Origin: an uncultured Pelagibacteraceae bacterium
GTDB taxonomy: Bacteria; Pseudomonadota; Alphaproteobacteria; Pelagibacterales; Pelagibacteraceae
Length of the DNA: 64,000 bases
Direction: 5' to 3'
Assembly: GCA_902549495.1 (NCBI GenBank)
Contig: CACCVU010000002.1
Coordinates: forward strand, 1 to 64,000
The position numbers were made by a program, and so were the translations under genes. This document shows, piece by piece, positions 45,995 through 53,925 of the stretch. The first letter of the stretch is position 1; every line of letters begins with the position of its first letter. The notes under the pieces were generated by a model, which did not search any database, was not told the DNA's origin, and worked only from the letters and a program-made list of their open reading frames with translations.

Positions 45995-46393
45995 ATGAGT
46001 ATTAAATCTTCACAAAAATTGGTTGAAGAAGCCAACGAAATCATTGAAACACTAAGTCCATCGGAAATAAAGAGTCTTATTGAAAAAAATGAGATAACTT
46101 TAATTGATGTCAGGGACATCAGAGAGCTTTGGAGAGATGGCACAATTGAAAATGCAAAACACATCCCAAGAGGTATGCTAGAATTCTGGTTAGATCCTAA
46201 TAGCAGCTATTATCAAGAGAATAAAATTAAAGATACTAAAAAAATGGTTTTCTTCTGTGCAATGGGTTTTAGATCTGCACTTGCTACTAAAGCACTAGTT
46301 GATATGGGTTTTAAAAATGTAGCTAATGCTAAAGGTGGATTTGATGCTTTAAAAAATGCTGGACTAAAAGTAGTTCAAAAAGATAAAAAATAA
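45995..46393 (+). CDS. Rhodanese-like sulfurtransferase
   Basis: 132 residues, one rhodanese domain. TLIDVRDIRELWRDGTIENAKHIPRGMLEFW and the active-site loop KMVFFCAMGFRSALATKALVDMG contain the persulfide-carrying Cys (FFCAMGFRSA), followed by NVANAKGGFDALKNAG. Acts in sulfur transfer or thiol stress. Convergent with the DsbA-fold isomerase gene (stop to stop 0 bp). Confidence 0.9.
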   Translation: MSIKSSQKLVEEANEIIETLSPSEIKSLIEKNEITLIDVRDIRELWRDGTIENAKHIPRGMLEFWLDPNSSYYQENKIKDTKKMVFFCAMGFRSALATKALVDMGFKNVANAKGGFDALKNAGLKVVQKDKK

Positions 46394-46981
46394 TTATTTA
46401 CTGGCTTCTTTTAAAACAAATTCAATTCTATCCTGACCCCAGAAAACTTTATTATTAGATACAAAAGTTGGAGCTCCAAAAACTCCTTTTTCATATGCCT
46501 CACTTGTCTTTTTTTTTAAACTTTCCTTAATTAAAGAGGAGGTGGCTCTTAAAGCAAAAGTTTTTGGATTTACATTTAAGTTTTTTAAAACTTTTTGAAT
46601 TATATTTTCGTCATTCATATTTAAACCGTCCTGCCAAATAGAGTTAAATATATTATCAATATAATAGCTTTTAAAATTATCTTCTTCTGCCACAAATACA
46701 CCCCTCATTAAATTCAAACTTCTAATTGGAAAATAAGAGTTAAATTTAAATTTTACGTTATTTCTTTCAGCTATCAATTTACAATCTCTAATCATATGTT
46801 TAGCTTTTGCAGGTATAAAAGCTGGAGCCTTAATTCCATGCAAATTATGTAAACCACCTAAAAGAATTGGTTTATATCTAATTTTTATTGATGCTTTGTT
46901 TTCAATTTTTCTAATTTCCTTATGTGCAAGAAAAGAATATGGACTTACAAAATCAAAATAAAAATCAAAAGGCTTAATCAT
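46394..46981 (-). CDS. 2-hydroxychromene-2-carboxylate isomerase family (DsbA-fold) protein
   Basis: 195 residues from the Met at 46981 (MIKPFDFYFDFVSPYSFLAH), preferred to the upstream Met at 47002. FDFVSPYSFLAHKEI carries the Ser in place of the DsbA Cys, as in NahD/kappa-GST isomerases; YKPILLGGLHNLHG and GVFGAPTFVSNNKVFWGQDRIEFV complete the glutathione-dependent fold. Aromatic degradation or glutathione transfer role; substrate unknown. Overlaps the ABA4-like gene by 8 bp. Confidence 0.85.
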   Translation of the reverse strand: MIKPFDFYFDFVSPYSFLAHKEIRKIENKASIKIRYKPILLGGLHNLHGIKAPAFIPAKAKHMIRDCKLIAERNNVKFKFNSYFPIRSLNLMRGVFVAEEDNFKSYYIDNIFNSIWQDGLNMNDENIIQKVLKNLNVNPKTFALRATSSLIKESLKKKTSEAYEKGVFGAPTFVSNNKVFWGQDRIEFVLKEASK

Positions 46982-47444
46982 TGAAACTAATTTTTTTGGC
47001 AAAGAAAATTCTAAAAAACCAATAAATGACTAATCCAATAGGTCCAGAGAAATAAGTAATTACTAAAGAGGGTATTGTAATAATTTTTGGGATAAAATAT
47101 TTTCTTGCATCCCTGACTATCCATGCTCCTGCGAATAAGCTAATTGAAAGAAAATGGAGCCAAAAAATTAAGAGTAAAATTTCGTTTGCGAACATTGAAT
47201 ATAGTCCATCTAATCCGCCATATAATTCAAACCCACTTAAAATATCATTATCTAAGTAAAGATTGTAAGATAAATAGCCGTAAGCTGTAGCTAAAAGTAG
47301 AGGAGCAATAATTGATTGTGCAAAGAAATTTGTAATACCATGGTTAGGAAAAATAATTAGTAACAACCAAAAAGGAATTACTCCCCAGTTTGCGACTAAA
47401 TAAATAGTTTCTGAATTTATTAATTCTAAAAGATCATTTATCAT
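46974..47444 (-). CDS. ABA4-like (DUF4281) membrane protein
   Basis: 156 residues and four helices. NWGVIPFWLLLIIFPNHGIT and HFLSISLFAGAWIVRDARKYFIPKI are typical of the DUF4281/ABA4-like family; plant ABA4 takes part in neoxanthin formation, but the bacterial members have no established role. PSLVITYFSGPIGLVIYWFFR completes the pattern. A link to carotenoid/retinal chemistry here would be speculation. Confidence 0.8.
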   Translation of the reverse strand: MINDLLELINSETIYLVANWGVIPFWLLLIIFPNHGITNFFAQSIIAPLLLATAYGYLSYNLYLDNDILSGFELYGGLDGLYSMFANEILLLIFWLHFLSISLFAGAWIVRDARKYFIPKIITIPSLVITYFSGPIGLVIYWFFRIFFAKKISFND

Positions 47445-47470
47445 TAAAAATAATATAGTATATTAAATAA

Positions 47471-48031
47471 ATGAATCCCACATTAAATAAAAGTGATTTT
47501 GAGGAGCTCACTACAAACTTGAAAGACCTAGCTTACTCTTATTTAGAAAAATATAATCCGTCAAAACAACAGTTAAAAGTATATCTATTAAAGAAATACT
47601 TGTTAAAGATAAAAGGAAGTAGATCTAAAAAAGAAGTTTCCGCAATTATAGATGAAATAATTTTAAATTTAGAAAAGAATAAGATTTTAAATGATGAGAT
47701 GTACTCTGACTCAAAGGCTAGGATGTTTTTAAAAAGAGGTTACTCCCTTAATAAAATAAATCAGTCATTAAGAAGCAAAGGAATAGAAGATAAATATGTA
47801 AAGCAAAGCATTGATAAAATTAAAGAAAATGAAATAGAACCCGATTTTGTTTCTGCTTTAAAGCTTTGCAAGAGAAGAAGAATAGGACCTTTAAGACCAG
47901 AGAGTAATCGTGAATTATTCTATAAAAAAGATATGGGAATATTAGCTAGGGGAGGATTTAGTTTTGATTTATCAAAAAGAGTTTTAGATTTGGATACCCA
48001 AGAATTTAATAAATTAATCAAGCTTATCTGA
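47471..48031 (+). CDS. recX: Regulatory protein RecX
   Basis: 186 residues. Three-helix repeats typical of RecX: DLAYSYLEKYNPSKQQLKVYLLKKYLLK, LEKNKILNDEMYSDSKARMFLKRGYSLNKINQSLRSKGI (the most conserved block) and a final ALKLCKRRRIGPLRPESNRELFYKKDMGILARGGFSFDLSKRVL. RecX controls RecA filaments. recA is not in this window. The 3' end overlaps the small membrane gene on the other strand by 18 bp. Confidence 0.85.
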   Translation: MNPTLNKSDFEELTTNLKDLAYSYLEKYNPSKQQLKVYLLKKYLLKIKGSRSKKEVSAIIDEIILNLEKNKILNDEMYSDSKARMFLKRGYSLNKINQSLRSKGIEDKYVKQSIDKIKENEIEPDFVSALKLCKRRRIGPLRPESNRELFYKKDMGILARGGFSFDLSKRVLDLDTQEFNKLIKLI

Positions 48032-48157
48032 TTTTTTGTTTTTTTCTTCTTCGACTAAAATATCAAGCTTTCTTTTTAATGCATTTCTTACTAGAATAAA
48101 AAACAATACACCAAAAAAGGTTACAGAAAGTATTATAATTAAAATTGTTTTAATCAT
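48014..48157 (-). CDS. Small single-helix membrane protein, 47 aa
   Basis: Missed by the track. ATG at 48157 gives one transmembrane helix (IKTILIIILSVTFFGVLFFILV) followed by a charged tail (RNALKRKLDILVEEEKNKKSDKLD). Its start overlaps the cysQ end by 8 bp, so it is translationally coupled to cysQ and forms a DUF3553-cysQ-small membrane protein unit. No family recognised. The tail overlaps recX convergently. Confidence 0.6.
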   Translation of the reverse strand: MIKTILIIILSVTFFGVLFFILVRNALKRKLDILVEEEKNKKSDKLD

Positions 48158-48929
48158 TTAAATTTTCAGACCTTTTAATCAATAAACTAGGATTTCTATA
48201 ATCTTCTTTACCATACAAAAAAGGCTTTTCATCTAATGTCTTGATTATTGCTCCAGCATTTTGAGCTATAGCATGTCCCGCAGCGTAATCCCATTCATTT
48301 GCTCTTTCTCTAGCTGCGTAAATATCGTATTCACCTGTTGCTATTACACAAAATTTATATGAGCTAGCCATTTTTACAATTGAGGTAACATTAAACTCTT
48401 TTAATTTGTTTAAAATTATATCTGAAGGTTTAATGACACTAGATAAAGCTACAACTTTTCCTTTTGGCTGTTGTTTTTTACAAGAAATCTTTTTTGTTAC
48501 ATTCTCTTCGATCAAATAACTTTCTCCAGGAGAGTACGAAAAAAAAAGTCTTTTCTTTTTGGGAACACCCACTAGTCCAAGAACCGGTACAGTATTTATT
48601 ACTAAAGCTGCATTTAATGTATATTCATCTTTTCCAGCTATATATTCTTTTGTCCCATCAATAGGATCAATCAACCAAAAAATTTTCGATTTATTTTTTT
48701 CATTAAGATTAACTGTTTCTTCAGAAATAATTGGTATATCAGGTGTTAAACTAGAAATTTTTTTTGAAATAATGTCATTCACTTTTAAATCTCCATTGCT
48801 TACAGGAGAACCATCATCCTTGATCTCAATTTTTAAACCATCGTTGTAAAGTTTTATTGTATCGTCTCCAGCCTCTATAAAAACATCAATGAGTCCTTCC
48901 GCTATTTTTTTTAACTCGGCTTTATTCAC
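48150..48929 (-). CDS. cysQ: 3'(2'),5'-bisphosphate nucleotidase CysQ
   Basis: 259 residues from a GTG start that overlaps the DUF3553 gene by 8 bp. Motifs: IKDDGSPVSNGDLKVND, ISEE, FWLIDPIDGTKEYIAGKDEYTLNAALV and NEWDYAAGHAIAQNAGA, the metal and substrate sites of the IMPase superfamily in the form typical of CysQ (KEYIAGKDEYT). It clears PAP from sulfate assimilation. Most like CysQ, with inositol phosphatase less likely. Confidence 0.9.
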   Translation of the reverse strand: MNKAELKKIAEGLIDVFIEAGDDTIKLYNDGLKIEIKDDGSPVSNGDLKVNDIISKKISSLTPDIPIISEETVNLNEKNKSKIFWLIDPIDGTKEYIAGKDEYTLNAALVINTVPVLGLVGVPKKKRLFFSYSPGESYLIEENVTKKISCKKQQPKGKVVALSSVIKPSDIILNKLKEFNVTSIVKMASSYKFCVIATGEYDIYAARERANEWDYAAGHAIAQNAGAIIKTLDEKPFLYGKEDYRNPSLLIKRSENLND

Positions 48930-49095
48930 TTTCTACTCTTTCTAATTTTACGTTTTCGATGTTAATTACTCTTTTTCCATAATTTTCAAAATTAACTGTT
49001 ACTTTATTACCTATAATAGATTGCACTTGACCTATACCCCATTCACTATTAGCAGGGTTTTTAACATAATCACCTGGTTCGAAATCAATAAGCAT
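48922..49095 (-). CDS. DUF3553 family protein, 57 aa
   Basis: Missed by the track. Minus-strand ATG at 49095: MLIDFEPGDYVKNPANSEWG, then IGQVQSIIGNKVTVNFENYGKRVI. This is the DUF3553 pattern (F-PG-x-V-x-P...EWGxGQVQS...VTVNFE..GK), a small SH3-like barrel of unknown function widespread in alphaproteobacteria. It overlaps cysQ by 8 bp and lies 39 bp from the divergent mnmA start. Confidence 0.85.
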   Translation of the reverse strand: MLIDFEPGDYVKNPANSEWGIGQVQSIIGNKVTVNFENYGKRVINIENVKLERVESE

Positions 49096-49134
49096 TATGG
49101 AAAATAAATAACAAATATATTATACACTTAAATA

Positions 49135-50262
49135 ATGAATTCACTAGGAATTAATAAATCGAAAAAAGAAACAAAAGTAGTTGTTGCAATGTCTGGAGGC
49201 GTAGACTCGTCTGTTGTAGCCGCTCTGATGAAAGAGGAGGGTTATGATGTTAAAGGTATTACTTTAAAACTTTATGATGATACAAAACAATCTAAAGATG
49301 GAAGACAGTGCTGTGCGGGACAAGATATAATGGATGCTAAAAGAGTCTCAGAAAAAATAAATATTGACCATGAAATTCTGTATTACCAAAAAAAATTTAA
49401 ATCAGAAGTCATAGACTCTTTTATTGATAGTTATGCAGTTGGAGAAACCCCTATCCCATGCGTTCAGTGTAATCAGACTGTAAAATTTAGAGATTTATTT
49501 AAATATGCTAAAGATTTTAAAGCAGATGCATTAATTACAGGTCACTATGTATCAAGAATTCAAAACAATGGTCATGCAAGTATGTATAGAGCTAAAGATA
49601 TAAATAGAGATCAAAGCTATTTTCTGTTTAGCACAACACAAGAACAGCTTGATTATTTGAGATTTCCTTTGGGCGAAATTGATAAATCTGAGACAAGATC
49701 CATAGCAAAAAAACTAAACTTAAATGTTGCTGATAAACCGGATAGTCAAGATATCTGTTTTGTACCAAATGGTGATTATAGTTCAGTTATAAAAAAATAT
49801 AGACCCGAGTCATTTCAAAAAGGAGACATAGTTGATCTCAATGGAGATAAAATCGGTGAACATCAAGGGATAATTAATTATACGATAGGTCAAAGAAAAG
49901 GAATAAAAATTTCAAGTGAAAAACCTCTTTACGTAATAAATATTAATGCCAATGAGAACAAAGTTATTGTGGGAAATAAAGAAAATTTAGAAATCAAACA
50001 AATCCAACTTAGAGAATTAAATATTTTGGCAAACAAAGATGAGTTTAACGAAATTATTAATATTAAAGTTAGGTCAACAGGTAGACTTTTAAAAGCAAAA
50101 ATAAAACTTGTTAAAGACTATGCTCAAGTCGAAATCTTAGATAAAGAGACTGGGATTTCACCGGGACAAGCATGTGTTTTTTATTCAAAAGATACTTTTG
50201 GGGATAAAGTTCTAGGAGGTGGCTGGATAGATAAGACTTTTAACAATAAGTTATCCACGTAG
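49135..50262 (+). CDS. mnmA: tRNA-specific 2-thiouridylase MnmA
   Basis: 375 residues. PP-loop [17 protein letters not shown], catalytic cysteines C109 (IPCVQCN) and C208 (SQDICFV), HYVSR, and DRDQ-type RDQSYFLFS. It thiolates U34 of Lys/Glu/Gln tRNAs. The ~15 N-terminal residues before the PP-loop are a charged lead. Conserved C-terminal beta-barrel ends SPGQACVFY. It is followed by the structured-RNA-like segment. Confidence 0.97.
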   Translation: MNSLGINKSKKETKVVVAMSGGVDSSVVAALMKEEGYDVKGITLKLYDDTKQSKDGRQCCAGQDIMDAKRVSEKINIDHEILYYQKKFKSEVIDSFIDSYAVGETPIPCVQCNQTVKFRDLFKYAKDFKADALITGHYVSRIQNNGHASMYRAKDINRDQSYFLFSTTQEQLDYLRFPLGEIDKSETRSIAKKLNLNVADKPDSQDICFVPNGDYSSVIKKYRPESFQKGDIVDLNGDKIGEHQGIINYTIGQRKGIKISSEKPLYVININANENKVIVGNKENLEIKQIQLRELNILANKDEFNEIINIKVRSTGRLLKAKIKLVKDYAQVEILDKETGISPGQACVFYSKDTFGDKVLGGGWIDKTFNNKLST

Positions 50263-50332
50263 TTAACATACAGCTACAAGACACGCATTAAGTGATAACA
50301 AATTTCTATAGTATGTGATTTAATGTTTTTAA

Positions 50333-50510
50333 TTAAGAGGCAACTCTTAACTGGCCATTTAGGGAAAAACCGAGAGGTTCAAGCTTAAAGGGCAGAAAGG
50401 TGAACCTAGTAGCGCTAGAATAGTTCATCGGGAAGGCTTGGCGGTAGCGCCTAAAACGACGAGCCAAAACTACTAAATTTCTGGGCGAAAGCCTAGAAAT
50501 TTAAGTGGTT
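50333..50510 (+). ncRNA. Candidate structured RNA of unknown class
   Basis: The 238-bp gap after mnmA has no ORF but is far richer in G+C than the surroundings (31 of 60 bases in 50401-50460). Hairpins: TTAAGAG-GCAA-CTCTTAA (50333-50350); AACC-GAGA-GGTT (50368-50379) as an alternative to AGGTTCA/TGAACCT (50375-50381/50401-50407); TGAACCTAG..CTAG..GTTCA (50401-50427); GGCTT/GAGCC enclosing GGCG-GTAG-CGCC (50435-50465); and TAAATTTCTGGGC-GAAA-GCCTAGAAATTTA (50474-50503), extendable by six pairs to 50468-50510. Three GNRA loops on the + strand indicate transcription rightwards. I cannot match it to tmRNA, RNase P, 6S or SRP RNA. Confidence 0.65.
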
Positions 50511-51202
50511 CTCTTCCAAAAAAATCTTGATAATAGATAAAATAAAATTACGCCGACAAAATAATTCCACTCCAACGCATGTTTAAATTGTGTATTTCCT
50601 TTTGTAACTAAAATAGGCAAACTTAAAATTGCAACAACCACTAATATTGAAACAAGAAAAGCTTTGACCACTAAGACTTTTTTATTAATAAATTTTTCTA
50701 ATTTATTTTTAAGTTTGTATAAATGGTAAACTAATAAACCCTGAGCAATAAGCTCAAAAATTATAAATAATAATAAAACAACTCGTCTAAAAAGTTTATA
50801 AATTTGAATATCAAATTTTATTCCTAGAAAAATAGAATGAATAGCTAAAAATATTGCTGATAAAATTCCAAATTTTTTAAAGTTAAAATTAATATCTGAA
50901 GAGTATAATTCATTTACTAAATTATTATTTTCTCTCCAATAATAATACAATAAAACTGCAGTAAATATCATTGAAGGTTTAAAAATTAGGTATTGGGGAA
51001 AGGTTCTTGATGCTCTACTTATAGACAAACTTCCATCTAGATAAGGAATTGAAAAAGCAGATCTTCCAAGCTGATCAACTGTAAATATGGTTCCTTCTAA
51101 TAATTCTGGGTTCTGAGATATTATTAAACAAAAATTAATAGCAAGCAATGGAACTAAAAATATCCAAATACTCAATTTTCTAATTTGAGTTATTGCATGC
51201 AT
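50501..51202 (-). CDS. Unassigned multi-pass membrane protein
   Basis: 233 residues with six probable helices: IWIFLVPLLAINFCLII near the N-terminus, PSMIFTAVLLYYYW, FGILSAIFLAIHSIFLGI, VVLLLFIIFELIAQGLLVYHLY, VVKAFLVSILVVVAILSLPILV and WNYFVGVILFYLLSRFFW. The loop after the first helix has a polar GTIFTVDQLGRSAFSIPYLDGSLSISRASRTFPQ stretch, reminiscent of Frag1/DRAM-like eukaryote-type proteins. No motif gives a function. Its stop codon lies inside the long hairpin of the candidate RNA on the other strand. Confidence 0.55.
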   Translation of the reverse strand: MHAITQIRKLSIWIFLVPLLAINFCLIISQNPELLEGTIFTVDQLGRSAFSIPYLDGSLSISRASRTFPQYLIFKPSMIFTAVLLYYYWRENNNLVNELYSSDINFNFKKFGILSAIFLAIHSIFLGIKFDIQIYKLFRRVVLLLFIIFELIAQGLLVYHLYKLKNKLEKFINKKVLVVKAFLVSILVVVAILSLPILVTKGNTQFKHALEWNYFVGVILFYLLSRFFWKRTT

Positions 51203-51216
51203 AAATATTTAAATGA

Positions 51217-51300
51217 TTATTTCTTCTTATTTCTTTTTCTAGCTCTTCTTTTTTTTGATCCGATTTTTCTTCTTCCTCGGTGCTTTTTTGGATAACCCAT
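51217..51300 (-). CDS. 27-residue very basic protein with a strong ribosome site
   Basis: Missed by the track. Minus-strand ATG at 51300 encodes MGYPKKHRGRRKIGSKKRRA and seven more mostly basic residues (RKRNKKK), then a stop at 51217. About two thirds of the residues are Lys or Arg. It has one of the best Shine-Dalgarno sites in the window (GGAGG, seven bases before the ATG). Size and charge resemble tiny ribosomal proteins (bTHX or the AURKAIP1/COX24-like bS22 group), but I cannot assign it. It sits between the unassigned membrane protein (15 bp) and the divergent metC. Confidence 0.65.
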   Translation of the reverse strand: MGYPKKHRGRRKIGSKKRRARKRNKKK

Positions 51301-51307
51301 ATTTTTG

Positions 51308-51312
51308 CCTCC
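51308..51312 (-). promoter_or_regulatory. Strong Shine-Dalgarno site of the 27-aa gene
   Basis: GGAGG on the minus strand, seven nucleotides before the ATG at 51300. Most genes in this window have no such site, so its presence marks the tiny ORF as translated. Confidence 0.8.
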
Positions 51313-51366
51313 TTTTTTATATCTTAATTAGTAAAGTACTATATAAAAGTCAGATATACTTATTTT

Positions 51367-52563
51367 ATGAAAAAGTCTATAAGCACATTCTTAAAACACC
51401 CCACTAAAGACAGTACTAATAGGTCTGCAAATCCTCCAGTGACTAGAGCCTCAACTATTTTATTCAATTCAATTCAAGAAATGTATCAACATGAATTGAA
51501 AATTAAAAAACATAAAAAAGTATCACATTACACCTATGGAAGGTATGGAAGCACGACGACAATAGAACTCGAAAATATTTTAAAAGAATTAGAGCAGGCT
51601 TATCACGTTTTTTTGACAGGAACTGGTTTTGGAGGAATAGCTTTGGCCTTAATGTCTCTCTGTAGACCAGGAGATGAAATTTTGGTTTCTGATAATGTAT
51701 ATGGTCCAACAAAAGAAATATCTCAAGAATTACTTAGAGAGTTCAATGTAAGTGCAAAATTTTATAATCCAGATTCATTTGAAGACCTAAAAAATAAAAT
51801 TTCAAAAAAAACAAAAATGATATTAGTTGAAAATCCTGGAAGTAATACTTTTGAATTTCAAGATTTATCAAAAATCACTCAGTTAGCAAAAAGAAAAAAA
51901 ATTTTTACTCTTTTAGACAATACATGGGGAACTCCGCTTTATCTGAAGCCATTAAAAATTGGTTTTGACATGTCATTTTGTTCTGCAACAAAATATTTTT
52001 CAGGTCATTCAGATGCTATGGGTGGTTCTCTAGCTGTTAATAAAAAAGTTTTTAAAAAGATTATGTTTTTTTATAAATTATCTGGCTACAGAATGTCAGC
52101 TGATGAGGCTTATTTAATCATAAGAGGTTTAAGAACTTTAGACACAAGACTAAAACAACATAGTGAGAATACAAAAGTTATTATTAATTTCTTAAAAAGA
52201 CAAAAAAAAATAAAAGAAATTCTTTACCCTCACAATCCTTCCTCTAAAAATTATAAACTTTGGAAAAAATATTACTCTGGCGCAACTGGCTTGTTATCAA
52301 TAGTTATTAAAAGCAAAAAAAAATCTTCTGTTATACAATTTGTAAATTCGTTAGAATTATTTGGCATAGGATATAGCTGGGGAGGTTTTGAAAGCTTAGC
52401 TATACTTCAAGAATTAAAAAATAATAAAAAAGATGAATATTTGAAAGGACGTCAATTTTACCGATTTAACAAAGATGAATTTATTGTAAGACTACACATT
52501 GGATTAGAAGATCCAAAAGATTTAATTAACGATCTAAAAAAAGGTTTAAAAAAAATTAAGTAA
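51367..52563 (+). CDS. metC: Cystathionine beta-lyase family PLP enzyme (MetC-like)
   Basis: 398 residues. PLP lysine K209 in SFCSATKYFSGHSDAMGGSL; TYGRYGSTTTIELENILKELE at the substrate-entry region and LVENPGSNTFEFQDL are typical of MetC. It splits cystathionine to homocysteine in methionine synthesis; cysteine desulfhydrase activity is a possible alternative. TAATG-coupled to the MFS gene that follows. Confidence 0.88.
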   Translation: MKKSISTFLKHPTKDSTNRSANPPVTRASTILFNSIQEMYQHELKIKKHKKVSHYTYGRYGSTTTIELENILKELEQAYHVFLTGTGFGGIALALMSLCRPGDEILVSDNVYGPTKEISQELLREFNVSAKFYNPDSFEDLKNKISKKTKMILVENPGSNTFEFQDLSKITQLAKRKKIFTLLDNTWGTPLYLKPLKIGFDMSFCSATKYFSGHSDAMGGSLAVNKKVFKKIMFFYKLSGYRMSADEAYLIIRGLRTLDTRLKQHSENTKVIINFLKRQKKIKEILYPHNPSSKNYKLWKKYYSGATGLLSIVIKSKKKSSVIQFVNSLELFGIGYSWGGFESLAILQELKNNKKDEYLKGRQFYRFNKDEFIVRLHIGLEDPKDLINDLKKGLKKIK

Positions 52564-53786
52564 TGAAAAATTTTTTTCCGAATAAAACTGCATTTTATGC
52601 TTTAATAGCGGCTTGTTTCGTTGTCTGTGCAACTATGGGAGTAAGACAAACATTTGGACTTTACTCAAGTGAATTTGAGACAACTGGAGGAACGTCAAAT
52701 ACAGAATTTGGATTAGCGATTGCAGTTCATGCAATCTTTTGGGGAATCTTTACTCCAATTTTTGGAAGAATTTCTGACAGACTAGGTGGTTATGTTGTAA
52801 TAGTTCCCGCTTTAATTTTCTACTCGATATCAATGCTGTTAATGGGAAATAACTTCATTTCAGGTATGTGGCTACAAATTAATTTAGGTCTACTTGTTGG
52901 TTTGGGTTTAGCAGGCGCTGCCGGGACTATTCTTACCCCAATGATTTCAAAACATTTTCCAAATGAAAATAGAAGTAAAGCAGCAGGTATTGTTACAGCT
53001 TGCGGAGGTTTAGGAATGTTTATATTTCCTATTCTGGCAAATATTTTTAAAAATATTTCTTCTTGGCAAATGTCTTTTATTATTTTTTCGATTATTTTAT
53101 TTTTTATGTGTATACCCGGGTTTTTTGTTAGACTTCCTAAAAATCAAGTATCAAATCAAAATACTAATATTGACAATCGAAGTTTAAAAGAAGTGTTAAA
53201 AGAATCTTTTGCGCATAAAGGATTTAGATTATTAGTTTTAGGTTTTTTTGTTTGCGGTTTTCAAATTACTTTAATAGCTACTCATGTCCCAAGATATGTT
53301 CAAGATAAAGGGCTAGCAGATTGGACGGGAATGGCTATCCTAGCATTAATTGGTTTTTTTAACATTATTGGAACTTTAGTGATGGGTTATTTAGGAGATA
53401 AATATAGTAAAAAAATACTTTTAAGTGGGCTTTATTTTTTAAGAGGAATAACATTAATTCTATTTATTTTTTTACCAGCATCAAATCTGTCTGCTGTGTT
53501 GTTCGGTACATCTTTTGGATTATTATGGCTTGCTACTGTACCAGCTACTAACGGTATCGTTGCTCAAATTTTTGGAACAAAAAATTTAACTCTTCTCTTT
53601 GGCATTGTATTCCTAAATCATCAATTCGGATCATTTCTGGGAGCTTACTTAGGAGGTTATTTTTACGATCAATTTGGAAGTTTCGATTACGCTTGGTATC
53701 TTGCTATAGTCTTATCATTTATTGCTGCAGCTCTTCACCTTCCAATAGACGAAAAGCCTCTGGCAACTGTGGATAAAACTATCTAA
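52563..53786 (+). CDS. MFS transporter
   Basis: 407 residues and twelve helices. MGVRQTFGLYSSEFETTGGTSNTEFGLAIAVHAIFWGIFTPIFGRISDRLGGY carries the MFS loop 2-3 motif (GRISDRLGG), and TLVMGYLGDKYSKKILL repeats it in the second half. It resembles oxalate/formate or monocarboxylate-type (MCT-like) carriers. Coupled to metC, so export or import of a sulfur amino acid-related compound is possible but unproven. Confidence 0.85.
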   Translation: MKNFFPNKTAFYALIAACFVVCATMGVRQTFGLYSSEFETTGGTSNTEFGLAIAVHAIFWGIFTPIFGRISDRLGGYVVIVPALIFYSISMLLMGNNFISGMWLQINLGLLVGLGLAGAAGTILTPMISKHFPNENRSKAAGIVTACGGLGMFIFPILANIFKNISSWQMSFIIFSIILFFMCIPGFFVRLPKNQVSNQNTNIDNRSLKEVLKESFAHKGFRLLVLGFFVCGFQITLIATHVPRYVQDKGLADWTGMAILALIGFFNIIGTLVMGYLGDKYSKKILLSGLYFLRGITLILFIFLPASNLSAVLFGTSFGLLWLATVPATNGIVAQIFGTKNLTLLFGIVFLNHQFGSFLGAYLGGYFYDQFGSFDYAWYLAIVLSFIAAALHLPIDEKPLATVDKTI

Positions 53787-53787
53787 G

Positions 53788-53852
53788 GTTGTAAATTGAG
53801 TCCCTAAGTGAATCAAAAGTGAATCAAAACGTGAACATTTTTTATTTACAAC
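53788..53852. promoter_or_regulatory. Repeats upstream of the CADD gene
   Basis: The 139-bp gap before the CADD gene holds a tandem direct repeat GTGAATCAAAA x2 (53808-53829) with a partial third copy (GTGAAC at 53831), enclosed by an inverted repeat GTTGTAAAT (53788-53796) / ATTTACAAC (53844-53852). Probably an operator or a leader structure. Confidence 0.4.
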
Positions 53853-53925
53853 TCAAAATTGTGGATAATTTTTTTATTTAATCATTCAAATTTTTTTTAT
53901 AGGCTTGAAATAACAAAGGAGAAAT

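Noticed and set aside
50333-50510. tmRNA, RNase P RNA, 6S or SRP RNA
   Set aside because: None of the universal sequences of these RNAs (tag reading frame and CCA end, GAGGAAAGTCC, GGAAGGAAGCAG) is present, and the overall layout of small GNRA hairpins does not fit.
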